DNA of 64,000 nt from Progne subis subis (Eukaryota > Chordata > Aves > Passeriformes > Hirundinidae), in contig JAKJHU010000030.1 in NCBI GenBank assembly GCA_022316685.1, forward strand, positions 17,440,018-17,504,017, given 5' to 3'. Shown piece after piece: positions 33,958 through 45,440 of the stretch. The notes under the pieces are model-generated. The model worked only from the letters and a program-made list of their open reading frames with translations, had not been told where the DNA came from and did not search any database. The translations under genes and the position numbers were made by a program. Positions within the stretch are counted from its first letter, which is position 1. Every line of letters begins with the position of its first letter.

Positions 33958-34864
33958 TCTTATTCTGGGAAAGAGATCTGTGAAGGTGATTCATGTGTCA
34001 CACACACGGGGAAGGATTTTACTTCTGTTTTCCTGTCAGAAGGGTTTAGTCAAGAAGGACCTTTTGTCTGGAAATGTTTCATCACAAGCAGAGCTGTGTC
34101 AGGGAGTTGTGAACCGCGAAGCTGCTGAAGCAAGAGCAGATCCTTGAGTTGCCACCTGAAATGGACTGGAAAAGGCAGACCACCAGGGCAATAGCAGTGC
34201 CAAAATATGAGGGGTCTTTGGCACGATTGGCAGCCAGTTTGCTTTTCCATCTTTTAATTGTCACAGTACAGCAGCTGGGCTCCTCTAGCTCACATCCTTT
34301 CACGAACTGGTGTTGTGGACCCATTTAACGCCCCTGCCACGATGAGACATGCTGCTCATGCATGGTTTGGTTCGGTGGCTGGGATGCTGCAGTCTGCTTC
34401 CACAGTGGAGAAAAGCAAAAGGGGGTGATGCTGTGAAACCAATGTATTTTCTTTCCGGCCATGCCATGGTGTGCAGCCTAATGGAAACACCACTGGCACT
34501 TTTCCTGCCCTCAGCGGGACCCAGCTTCCTGTTCAAGGTGACAAGGGATGGTTTTTGGATGGGCTGAAGATGGCAGGGATGGATTCTCGGTGCTGCCCTG
34601 TCTCCATGTAGGATGGACCCTGTTCCCAAATGGTCTCACGATGGTCTCTCATCAGGGGAGAGGCCGGTGCCCTTGGTAGGGGAAATAGCCCTGCCTGGTC
34701 TGTCCCCTGTGTGACACATCTGGGTTCACGTTGAAGAAGCTGTGTTTTCATCTCACTGTGGGCACTGTAGTCCTTTACATGCTGAATGTACTTTTCTGAT
34801 TAAACATGAAACCCAAACAAAGAATTAGTGAAAGCCTCTTTCATTTTCCATTGCTCTTTAGTAT

Positions 34865-34949
34865 ATGCAAATTAGTTCTTTTGGGAGGGCACCTCGCCTC
34901 TGTTCTCAGTAGCTGATTTCCCAGGGACAGGGAGGGGAGAGATGCAAAT
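34865..34949 (+). promoter_or_regulatory. Pair of octamer (POU) motifs 77 bp apart
   Basis: ATGCAAAT occurs at 34865-34872 and again, same orientation, at 34942-34949. Both are followed by TA to give ATGCAAATTA. ATGCAAAT is the consensus binding site of POU-domain (Oct) factors, and the extension creates an AATTA homeodomain core. Two same-strand copies this close is uncommon by chance but not decisive. No promoter or exon is recognisable nearby. Confidence 0.25.
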
Positions 34950-35647
34950 TAAAGGCCTGTAGATTTTTTTTCCAGCCGATAGCACTGTCTGCAATTGCAC
35001 CCACATGAAAACAGCTCTGTCTCAGTGTCCTCTGCTCACCAGAGTGCCTAGAAATACCACAGACTCCTACAATTTTAAACAACATCTGAGGCCTTGCTCA
35101 TGTCTCAGAGAAATTTGACCTAGTTTCTCCATCAAAACACCTGCATTACCAATTTGCCTAAGCAGAACATCACAGTAAGAATTTTTCTTTCTTTCCTCCA
35201 CTGAATTATTATTTTTTTTATGTGACTGCAAAACAGATTCTTATTTGAATTTGATTTATTCTGAGCTGACCTAAATATTTTGCTTTTCTCTTCTGTTGGG
35301 TGCAGTATTTTTTACTGCAGGCTTATGGCAACATTGCAGAGAACCAGGGGAGACAGGTTTCTGGATGTGTGAATATAATGATAAGTGATTCAATGCCGTG
35401 GAATATGATAATAATAATTGCTGTGAGGTTTCTGTGAAGTTGGACCATGCAGAAAGAATTAACAGATTTGATATTTATATCAGATGTTGTGATTAATGTG
35501 TCCAGTGTAATTTAAGGATTGGTTGCAGTGAGATTAGAGGAGGAGAAAATATGCTTCTGAATATATGGCACAGTCCAGTGGAATAGGTTCATATATGGAA
35601 TGTGATTTTCTTTTTTTTAACTGCTTGGTTTAGAAATTAGGGGTTTT

Positions 35648-35664
35648 TGTTGTTGTTGTTGTTG
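35648..35664. repeat. TTG trinucleotide microsatellite
   Basis: About six TTG (GTT) units flanked by T runs. It is a simple repeat with no other signal. Confidence 0.9.
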
Positions 35665-38600
35665 TTTTTTAATGACATGCTTTGATAGTGAAATCCAGGT
35701 CCACAATTTAGTACTTTCTGATGATGTCCCAGGCCTGGGAAGTGCAGAGCAATGAAGACAGCAAGGGCTATCTTCATAGAGTACTTTGTCCTCCTGTAGT
35801 CCTGGACTTTATTTCAAGCAAAGAAATTTAGTAGTGGCCTGCAAAGGGAGGAACAGAAGAGGCAGCCTACACCTCCACTTGCAGGAAGCATCGGGACTCA
35901 TATTTGCATTTCAGTGGGACTTCAGGAAGCCCAGCACTGATATGGTTATCCTCAGTTGTGTTGGTGATGTGATAAAGCCGCAATGTTTTTTCTGTGGCTT
36001 TACCCCAGCTGAAGCACACCCATGATGCTGCCCAGTCACACTGGGGATGGGGGCAGAAGTTTAGCTGTTAGAAGTTTTAGTATCAATGCTGCTCTCCTGA
36101 TCCATGTTATAAATGCTCTTGCTGGAAAAATCTTGTCTTTTGAGGGTAAAGTAGGAAGTGTTTTTATTATACCAATGTAATTTCACTTTGCCAGTAGAGA
36201 TGCCAGTCTAAGATGACCTGACCAGCAAAGCAGCCCTGGGGCAGAGATGACCCAAGCCCTGCTTCTCTCACAGCAAGATGCACTGCAGTAGCCTGGTGAG
36301 GACACTGACAGATGTTGAATGTGATTGCAATGGACACCGAATATTGTACAACCTTGGAGAATTTTTCCTCATGGTTTATTTTGGACTTTACTGCTGCCAG
36401 GAAGAGCTGCACTGGGGCTGGAAGGTTTCTAAGGCAGATGCAGGGCACCTTCCACCAGCATTTTGCTTAACTGCTGCAGCACCTGGTATCAGATGTGGCT
36501 TCTGAGGGCTTCATTCCTGCAGTTTGGTTATACAGAACAACATCAGCAGTTATTTGGTGAAAGTTAATTTTTGGATGAAAATTACGGCTGAGGCAAAGAA
36601 TGATGGGTTGTTTCTCCCTTTGTGTGTGTGACAAGTCTCCCCAAGGCTGGCTGGCCACACTTCACAGCACAGCAGAGAGAACTTCCCTCTCACTCACAAA
36701 GTCATCCAGTTGTCCAAGTTCTTCTTGTGTTGTCCCAAGGTCAAATGCTTTCCATTTGTCTTTTAAGGCAGGAAGACTTGCCAGTTCCCCACATGCATGT
36801 GCTCACACGAACACAGAGAAAACACTATTTAATACTCACATGCATTAGATTTAACAGCTGTACATCTTCAGCAAAACAGGAGTCAGACCAAAGTGTAGCT
36901 CATTGTTTTTAATCAAAGGCATACCAGTCTTGCCAGATGTGGTGTATGTTTTTCCAAATGAACTAAAACAGTGTCCACAACAGAGTATGATATGCTCTTG
37001 TGCAATAACATAACTTGTTTTTGCATGCCCATGAATGGCAAGGCACAGCCTGGTGTAGAACAAAAGACACAAAGAGTTTTCATTGTCAGAACAGAATGAA
37101 CTGGGAAAAAATTGACCCCAAGCTGTTTTCTGTACTGTTTACTATAGCAGTAGCCAGCCCATGGATTAAGAGATGTTTCTCCCAGCAAAGACAAGCAAAA
37201 CTGATGGTCTGTCTCCCTTATAATGACTGTATCATATCATACTGATATGAATAGTGTACACACATCATTTCAATGGGATGAAATGTAGAGACAAGCTGAA
37301 CGTGGAAGGTGGAGTTGTGGTTTTGAAGAGGATTGCAGTCCTGTTCTCCTTGCACAGATAAGGACACCACAAACTAATCAATGAACAGAGTGTAACAAAC
37401 AAGGGAGGCGCAGACTCTCAGAAAGGTGTGTGAAGCTGAGCTGATCAGAGGTGTCCTCAAACCAAGAGAAGAGCCAGGAATCACCCCTGAGGTAAGACCA
37501 AGTCTCCACCGTGAAGTGTCGTACTCTAGTAGCGTCACTGCCTGTCCCTTGATCTTAAAGTACCGCAGCATTTCTGAAATCTTCCTGCTTGAGCTGTAGG
37601 AGACTCCAAAGGTTGCCTTGACTCTGGATATGATATCTGTAAGTCATCCTGGAGCACAGGTTGCATCTCCACACATAATTTCTCTCCCAGCACCAAGGGT
37701 GGATGTGCAACTCCTTCCATGTGACTGTTCCTGCTCCTGTTTGACATCTCCATCCACTGGCAACATCTGACATCTGAAATTTTCTTGGAGAGTAAAAAAT
37801 AAAATTCTTATAGCACATCACCTCTGGGAAGGTAGCTACAGTTGTTCTCTTTCCTGTTTGATGTTAGGATTTTGCTAAATGAAGAGGAAAGGACCGACAG
37901 TAGGGTCAAGCAGGCTGCTCCTTCTCCAGAGTCACTGTGACACATGTGTAGAGATACTTTAAAACTGTTCTGCTCATCACAGAGCAGATGGCTCCTGGAA
38001 GAAGGAGTATGTTTAGGAGAAGTGTAGATATATTGTGCTATAAACAAACTTTCCTTTTAAACAACTTGTTTTGGTGCTGTCTGTGGATAAACATCATCTT
38101 CTTTTAATCACTGACTACTTTGGCAGCAGCACCCACCACTGCCATTCCAGGTCTTGATCTGACATCATAAACCCCCTAAATATTTCCTCTCCTGGGTGGC
38201 TTTGATTAAATAACCTCACAGCTTGCGAATGGATGTACTTAATTCATGTGTAGCAGGATTTATAATGTCAATATGTTAATCTGGTTATTATAATCTTTTT
38301 TTTTTAAAGCTAGAAACCATGAAGACAGCACAGGCAGGCCTGGCCAAAGCAATTTCAAAGGCAGAGGAGAGGACATCGTAGTTCAGGCAGGAGCTAAGTA
38401 TTTACAGGTGGCCTCTCTCAACCAGCAGGGTCCTAATTCCTCTGGCTCTCCGTGCCTTCTCCACAGGTCTATTTCTATGATCATCCTTTGCATTCTGTAT
38501 ATGTCTGTGAAAGCCATTTAGTGGATTAAAAAAGAGAACTGACTCATTTGGTGAAGAGAATGTCATTAAAAAATAATTTTGGAGAGGTTTGTTCAATGTT

Positions 38601-39520
38601 TGGCTCAGGTCATAGGCAGGGGGATCCCCAGACTGAGAATTTAGACTCTCCCAGAACCAAGTGATTCTTCATCCAGGGTTTAAATCCCACTGTGTTGTTT
38701 GAGATAACACCACCAGGGAAATGCTGTTACTACACCAGTACACTGTCATTGGAGGAGTGTCTTGGACTTGCTCAAAGGCAGAACAAAATTAGTTTATAAA
38801 AGACCTGGCTGTTGTCATTGATGCTGAAGTTCATGGAGTTTTCTATTTTCATATTGTTTCCTGTGTCTTCACCATGGTGTGGCAGCCCAAACATCAGGTT
38901 CGCTGCACCAGAACTCCCTTGAAATATGCTCGAATTCCAGGATGGATGATCCTTCTCTTCACCTACCTTCAGTTTTATTTTCAAGCTGAGGAGTCAGTAA
39001 AAAAAGGTTTTAATTTGTTTTCAGAGCCTGGAGAAAGATTTTGAAGTGAATTTCTTACATAGCTCTCTCTGTAGTAACTTATTCATTGTCCAGTACAGAG
39101 CAGCATTTAGCCTTAGGTTGTGTATGTTCCCATTTTATGGCAATAAAAGAGGCAGCAGTGTGAAAAGCTCTTAAGAGCTCTTCAGAGCAAATGTTTCATA
39201 ATTGTAGGCCATGACAAAATAAAAGTCACTAAAGAATTCAGAGTGCACAATCCATAGCCCAAAACTCAGCAGCTGCCAAACACTGAAAATAAACATCTGA
39301 ATGGGCAGCAGGCTGCTGGATATGAATGATGATATAAACCTTAGTTTAGCTGCAGATACTTCTCAGTAAAGTTCTTCCTACTGGGTTTCTTTCACTATAT
39401 TCATTGTCGTAATAGTTAATTATCTGGTTGTTTGCCTACATTTTTCTTACAAATCTACTACTCTTAAAGTCACAGTACATCTCTGATGCTGGTTTCGGAG
39501 TCTGTGATTATTGTTCATCA

Positions 39521-39638
39521 GTTGGTGGGCCCATGGGAATCTCATGAGATTTAACAGGACCAAGTGCAAGGTGCTGTGTCCCCAGCACAACACAGTCTGG
39601 AAGATGTGCATGTCAAGAGCAGCCTTCTCAAGATGGGC
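39521..39638 (+). mobile_element. CR1 LINE, part left of an LTR insertion
   Basis: 'gttggtgggcccatgggaat', 'ctcatgagatttaacaggac', 'caagtgcaaggtgctgtgtc' and 'gtcaagagcagcc..ctcaag' match CR1 ORF2 in the region after the reverse-transcriptase palm. It stops at ATGGGC (39633-39638), and the next expected CR1 sequence ('gggcttgagtgtgttggtgg') resumes at 40029 after a solo LTR. Confidence 0.88.
39633..39638 (+). repeat. Target-site duplication, left copy (ATGGGC)
   Basis: These six bases are repeated exactly at 40029-40034, on the other side of the LTR. A 6 bp duplication is the usual footprint of alpha- and betaretrovirus-type (ERVK-like) integrases. Confidence 0.9.
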
Positions 39639-40028
39639 TGTTACCCTGGTTTTTCTGAGTTTTTTAAAGCCTTTTGAATTTTCATAAATGGAGTCAGATC
39701 TTTAGCTACTGTACAATATTAGAAGCAGTTTTCTACCTTTTTCCCACAGGTGTAACATAAACAAATCCTTTGTTTTTCATTCTCTGTCCTTTGTTTGCAT
39801 ATTTCTAACCTGAAAACAATTGTAACTGACAATTGGTCTGGCCGCTGAGGCTGAGGGGTGGAAACCCCAAAAAGCCAATCTTCTGCTAGACCCACAAATT
39901 TATAAAAAGGAAGAAATAAACAAAGGGGCTCCCTCTCCACCTGGACTCAGCTTTGAGCAGGATCGGAAGGACCTCTGCTCTGCGAAACCTCTTGTCTGCG
40001 TGTGACTGCTTTGTGTGTCTTGGTGACA
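39639..40028 (+). mobile_element. Solo LTR, class II (ERVK/alpharetrovirus-like) avian ERV
   Basis: A 390 bp block with TGTTAC...GTGACA termini, bounded by a perfect 6 bp duplication and interrupting a CR1 at one point. It has a TATA box (TATAAAA, 39901-39907) and AATAAA (39915-39920) only 8 bp further on. That close spacing implies a short R region, as in alpharetroviral LTRs. No gag, pol or env sequence flanks it, so it is the product of LTR-LTR recombination. Class is inferred from TSD length and signal layout. The exact family was not identified. Confidence 0.9.
39901..39920 (+). promoter_or_regulatory. LTR TATA box and polyadenylation signal
   Basis: TATAAAA at 39901-39907 and AATAAA at 39915-39920 within the solo LTR. 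Both are intact, so the LTR could in principle still start or end a host transcript on the plus strand. Nothing in the sequence shows that it does. Confidence 0.7.
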
Positions 40029-40720
40029 ATGGGCTTGAGTGTGTTGGTGGCAGAAATGCTGGGCACAACTTGGCAAAGTGCACTCACAGCCTAGAAAGCC
40101 AAACATCCTGGGCTGCATCCAAAGCCCTGTGGCAGCAGGGGAGAGAGGGGATCCAGCTCCTCTGCTCGGATAGGACCCCACCTGAACTCCTGCATCCAGC
40201 TCTGGGCTCTCAGCACAGGAAGGACTTTGATCTCTTGGAGAGAGCCCACAGGAAGCCACCAAGATGAATAGAGGGATGGAGCACCTCTCCTGTGAGGAAA
40301 GGCTGGGAGAATTGGGATTCTTTGGATTGGAAAAGAGAAGGCTTCAGAGTTGCACAGTCGTGACATTCCAAGGGAAGGGAATGCAAGTGAAGACGGGATA
40401 CAGGAAAGATGAAGGGAAACTTTTTATAAGGGCATGTAGTGATAGGATAATTGGTAATGGCTTCAAACTGAAGGAGAATAACTTTAGATCAGATGTTAGG
40501 AAGAAATTCCTTAAAATGAGGGTGTTGAGGCACTGGAAAAGGTTGCCCAGAGAAGGAAAAGGTTGCTCCATTCTTGGAAGAGTTCAAGGCCAGGTTGGAT
40601 AGGTGTCTGAGCAGCCTGGTTGAGTCAAAGTTGTCCCTGCCTATGGCAGGGGTTTGGAGCGAAATGATCTTTCACGTCCCTTCCAACACAAACCATGTTA
40701 ATATTCTCTGAACTCTATGA
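40029..40720 (+). mobile_element. CR1 LINE, part right of the LTR insertion
   Basis: CR1 resumes with the target duplication and continues in consensus order: 'gtgttggtggcagaaatgct', 'agaaagccaaacatcctggg', 'ctgcatccaaagc', 'gagcacctctcctgtgagga', 'ttggaaaagagaaggcttc', 'gggcatgtagtgatagg', 'gttcaaggccaggttgg', 'cctatggcaggggtttgg' and a tail ending 'gaactctatga'. Stops and indels make the ORF2 end non-coding. Divergence from the consensus as I remember it is higher than expected for a recent copy, so the LTR that split it is the younger insertion. Confidence 0.93.
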
Positions 40721-41329
40721 ATTTTTAAGAAAGTAAAATTTTGAATGCAGAAGAACATCCTTCTTTGTTTCAGTCCTGGAGTGCATCTATGCATCCCAGG
40801 AGTATGTTATATGTTAATTCTTGACAAACACTTAGTCTATGGAAACTGTAGGAGAAATAGATCCATCATATTTATGTGCTGAACACATGAGGGGGAAAAG
40901 TACGACAGGAGTATCTCTCTTCTCCTGACAGGCACACAAATGTTGCTTTAAGTAGCCACACTAACGTTGATACTTCAGGCACATTTACAGCAAGTACATA
41001 AATACATAGTTGATAGTAAAGGGTGTAAGAAATCAAAACCTGAAAAAAAATTCTAAGGAAAATGTATATAGAAAGAAATTCAGTTCTGTAAACAAACTCC
41101 AATCAAGCTCCAGTACTTGAACAAATGTACATCTTGAGAGTTAATGTGCAATAGTATAGTTAAAGACCAGGCCATCTTTCTTATGAACATTGGACAGAGT
41201 TAAGGATGGGCAGATAAGCTTTTTTTTTTTTTTTTTTTTTTTAATTGCAGGCTTAAGGTATTTCTCCTGATTTTACACCACCTAGTTACAGAGCTTTCTT
41301 GCTCTCACATATCTGTATGGACAGAGAGG
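40721..41329. other. Unique sequence with a T tract
   Basis: AT-rich non-coding sequence with a T run of about 23 at 41220-41242. No gene or repeat family was recognised. Confidence 0.5.
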
Positions 41330-41735
41330 TGACAGAACTCAGGCAAGAGATCCTGGAGTTGTAACTGACAGCTCTCTGAAATTCTTGACTGAGCATTTTA
41401 AGTGGAAACAAAGCATGTCAATAAAATGCTGGAGCTCATCAGGAAGGATGTTGCAGTAATGATGAGTCATTTTCCTGTTACATTAATGGTTCTTCCATGC
41501 CTTGAGCCTGGTGAATGATCTGAGTTTCTACATGTCAAGGGTGTGAGGGATAGGGGAAATGGCAAGGAAAGTGACCAGCATAATTTAGGGATTGGAAAAG
41601 CTGCTGTATGAGAAGGAACTAGAAAAACCGAGTCTCTTCTGGCTGAAGACAAAGCTGAAGGAGGGATACGATGGGGACTGAGCCTCGAGGAGGTGCGGGG
41701 TTGTGACTGCAGAGCAGTTACTGACCACACCCCAC
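41330..41735 (+). mobile_element. Old, highly diverged CR1-like LINE fragment
   Basis: 'acagaactcaggcaagagat', 'cctggagttgtaactgacag', 'ctctctgaa', 'atgctggagctcatcaggaa', 'ggcaaggaaagtgaccagca' and 'tggctgaagacaaagctgaa' keep the order of an old CR1/L3-type ORF2 3' region ('...cttggagttgta..gacagctctctgaaa...aatgctgggcatcatcaggaagg...'). It is much more diverged than the other CR1 copies and has no readable frame. Confidence 0.6.
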
Positions 41736-42236
41736 AACACCAGAACTGCTGGACATCCACTGAAACCAGCAGAGGATCTTTTAAAAACAGAAGAAAGAAG
41801 GAATTGCTTTTGTGGGGTGTCCTAAACTTCTGACAGTGCTGCTAGAAGAGATTGTGAAGCAGGCCATGAGCAGCACCCAGAGGGAACTTGAACATCTCTG
41901 TTCTGAGTGTTGGTGCTGGGGGAGTGTGTGGGAAATTGATCACAAATAGTATCTGGGCTTTTGTGCTCTCTCTCTCTCTGACTGTCACTCATGGAATAGA
42001 TGTATGACGGATCTAACACAGCAGGGCATTTCTAATAAGCTTATGCTCTTATGCAGGGATGGCTTATTTATTTAGACTTCCGAAGAAAACCAGGGAAATT
42101 TTCAGCTAAATTTCAGGGAGAATTTCAGGCAGATTTGATGACTTCAAATAAAAGCTTAGTAGTGAAAAAATCAGGCATCTTTAAGAATCTTGTTACCTCC
42201 TAATAAACATTCTATACAGCATACATTTCATTTTTA
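41736..42236. other. Unique sequence
   Basis: A short CT tract near 41967-41981. Otherwise I see nothing recognisable. Confidence 0.5.
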
Positions 42237-42360
42237 ATCATAGAATCACAGAGTAACTGGGGTTGTCAGAGAACTAGGGAGGTATCTCAAAGCAGGGTCA
42301 GCTTCAAAGTTGGATCAAGCTGCTCTTTGTCTCTCTGTAGTACACCTCTGAGAAATCTGC
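42237..42360 (-). mobile_element. CR1 LINE 3' tail fragment
   Basis: 'atcatagaatcacagagtaa', 'ctggggttgtcagagaacta' and 'aaagcagggtcagcttcaaa' are the antisense of a CR1 3' end. The first ~70 bp are clear and the right edge is uncertain. Confidence 0.75.
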
Positions 42361-45320
42361 TTCCATCTCATCTCTAATGCTCCTTTTAGGACTATATTAA
42401 TCCAGCAAGCTGTATAAAAGTGATGTGACTTTTTTTCCACATGTATTTCAGCAATGAGCTATAACCTTGCATTAATACAAGATTCCTTTGTGTGGATATA
42501 TTTTCTATGAGTGTTCCCTTCCCATCTCTCTTCCCTGTGGGATGGTCTCAGCATAACTGTTGAGTGAATAACTAAATTCCTTGGAAAATGCATACACCAT
42601 CTTACAGGAAATTTCTGTGGTAACATAAAAGGGAACCTCCGTTCTCATAACTGTTTCCTCTTTTCTCCCAGACTTCTGCTAAAAAGGTAGTGAGAAAACA
42701 AAGCCTGATTCTGATTTGCTCTGTACTTTCCTTCTTTTTGTCCTGGAAATGGTGATGAATGTGCCTGAGCTGGATGATAGCATACATAGGAGGCAATGCT
42801 GTCGAGGCTGTTCTTTCAAATAATGCCCTCACAAGGGAGGAGTGGAGCTGCAGTATCCCAGGATCCTTAGAGGATATCAGTGTGCTGTAGCAAGGGGAAC
42901 ATGCCAGCTAACCACAGATCACTTCTCTTGAGTGTAGGACAAGATGGTGGCTGGATTTTGGGTAAAACAGGCAAGGAGAGGACTTTTTATGACTTTCACC
43001 TATAAAAGCACACATGCAGACTTCTGAAGACAGGACAGCATTGCCCCAGGAACTGTGGGAAAAGACACCAATTGCTCTGTGTTGTGGGTCTCATTAGCCA
43101 CTGCTGGGTGGAGTGAGAAGCAGGTACTCCTGACTCTAAATTCCTGCTTTCTATGGCCAGGCACTCTGCAGGGAGCCACCACCATGGCAAAATCTGTGTA
43201 TTCTTCTACGATCACAAGACAGCCATTGCCGTCACATTTTATCTAGGCACTGTGGCTGTATAAATTCCGTGGGGATCATTATATAGGGTCCAATTGCACA
43301 GGAAATTGAAGGTGGAGGAGCACAAGCACTGTAAGCAGCTAAGCTGGGTAACAAGAGTAGGGAGGCAGGATTTGATGGATGTTAACACTGAATCAGGCAG
43401 GATTCATCCTTTGAGGGCTTGTATCCGGTCTGTCGATGTGTGTGAAATGCTGCATCACCCTGCAGTGTTTGCTGCTTATGTTCGTGCTTGCTGGAGCGGG
43501 CCGCTATCTCTAGCTCTGTGGAGAAATCCCACTTGCTGAAGCACAGTGTGGGTTATGGCTCTGAGGAATGTGGATGGAGGCCTTGCAGAAGCCACTGTGG
43601 CTCTCCCAAAGTGGCCACTTGCATTCACTGCACAGTGGTGGTGCTGGAAGCAATAATGCTTAGCCCTGACACAGCACTTCACCCAAACACTGGGTAATTA
43701 ATCTGCAAAGCAGCAGGAGATGCTCTTTGCAACTGGTTCTGTAAGCACAACTAAAGGACTGGAGTGGAGAGAGCTACTAAAAACCATGCTGACAACCAAA
43801 TTTTCCCTTGACAACTAAAAAAAGCCTCCAGAACTTACCATGTCTCTTTGTTTTATTAGTTCTCTTAATATTCAAATGAAGAGAGAGTTTTCCAAACTTT
43901 GTCCTCAGCCTGCCCAGCTTGGCAAACTTCAAAGGAGTTGCAGCAATTTATTGTGGTTCTTACTCCAGAGATTTTGTGATGATGAATACATATTCTATTT
44001 GCAGAGTAGTTCACTTATAAAGATTACAGTTAGCAGAACACTGTAGATTACCTGAGTTAATAGGTTTACCCCTTCCCTCCCTTAAGTCTTTGTCATTTAA
44101 AAGTTTGGAAACAGGATTGCTTTTGCTACTGAGTTTATTTTCCAGTTAGTGAGCACTGACGGCTTTTTTCCCTCCCCCAGTGAAGCTGCACAAGCACAGC
44201 CGTGGGAGGAAGGAAAGAGTTTTGTGGTTACGTCTCAGATTTGGAACCTTGGATGTCAGAACTCTGCTGCCAGTCCTGTCTGTTTCCGTGTGACTCCAAG
44301 TAAATCATGTAACTTGTTTTCCAAATTGTGTTGCAGCACTTGGTGCACCATGTCACAGCATCCTGTGGCTGCATTCTCTGACTGGTATCAAACAGATGAT
44401 TTTCATCCTTTTAATATAAATTTTTCCAAATGATCACACCCATGCTTTTAAGGGAAAACGTGCAGAGAGGGTAATTATTTGGCCCCCTATGTAAATGTTG
44501 GTTTCTCATCCTGATGAAAGTCTAAGGTTTAATTCTCAGGGGTAAAATCCAGACTGTTTTAGGTCATACTCAGGATTCATGGGACATGGGTGCCTGTGAT
44601 TGTGCCAAGGGAGGGCAGCTGTGGCAGCCCTTGGTTTGGGTACTCCAGCTTTTTGTGCCATGTAGTCAGATATGGATAACCATGTCAAGGTTTAAGGTTT
44701 CTCTTCGGGTTTTGATTCTTAATATCCTCTGCAGTTTATCTGGGGTTTTTTTTCAGGCTTCACCCTGAATATGTATTTTCCTTCTATGTATACCCATTAC
44801 AGCTTTGTTGAATTAGTGAGGCCCTTTTACCTCCCCTCACTTGGGGAGGATATTTAGACATTCTTGTGATCCTAAATTAGTCCCTTTAGATCCCTTGGTG
44901 TTGCCACTATTTTCCAAATTTACCTCTAATTTATCAACATTCTTTTTTGCAGCTCTAATGATTTTTATCACATATACCAGCTAGCAGAATAATTCAGAAG
45001 TGGTTGCTTCCTCCTTTTATCACTAACCCTGAAGTGGAAAAATGCTTTCCCAAAGGTTTTCCCATTAAAAAATATGGGGTAGTAAAGCACAAAGTGCTGC
45101 ACGGACCATTATGATTGGCCCAATCACTTAGCTGACAGCTCTTGATGTGGCTGAGAGGAGGTCAGAGAGCTGCATAAAAAGACTGAGACACTGAAGGAGA
45201 TACTGAGAATTGATTACTGACTATGGAGGGAGAAAGAAGAAGACCAGTTGGGACGATGGTCAAGATGCCAGTGTGGATGTGTGTTTGGGCAGGCAGTGAA
45301 GCACAGGCAAACCAACTTGG
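42361..45320. other. Unique sequence, no gene recognised
   Basis: Non-coding sequence with frames up to ~94 codons. A weak MIR-like word near 44287-44320 was considered and not called. Confidence 0.5.
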
Positions 45321-45440
45321 TTTTTTTTTTTTTTGTGGTGGTTTTTGTTGTTGTTGTCATTTGTTGTTGGTTTTGTTTTGGTTTTTTTTTTCTAATTTAT
45401 TGTTGTTGTTGTTGTTGTTGTTTGTTTGTTTGTTGTTTTT
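45321..45440. repeat. TTG / TTTG low-complexity tract
   Basis: A T run of 14, then mixed TGG/TTG/TTTTG units, and at 45403-45438 a clean run of TTG then TTTG units. The complementary CAA-type tract lies 1.2 kb to the right. Confidence 0.95.

Larger units (their letters stand above)
33958..39520. other. Unique sequence, no gene recognised
   Basis: A long stretch without recognisable interspersed repeats. It includes two octamer-like motifs (34865-34949), a TTG microsatellite (35648-35664) and several AT-rich blocks. Frames are all below ~110 codons and unrecognised. The scarcity of repeats over 5.5 kb is consistent with, but does not show, conserved non-coding elements. Confidence 0.5.

Noticed and set aside
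33647..34128. Lys-rich and Phe-rich frames around the T/C tract
   Set aside because: They are homopolymer translation artefacts of the 33766-33957 tract.
44280..44340. MIR-like segment ('gtgactccaagtaaatcatgt')
   Set aside because: Only about 25 bp resemble the MIR core and the flanks do not continue the pattern.
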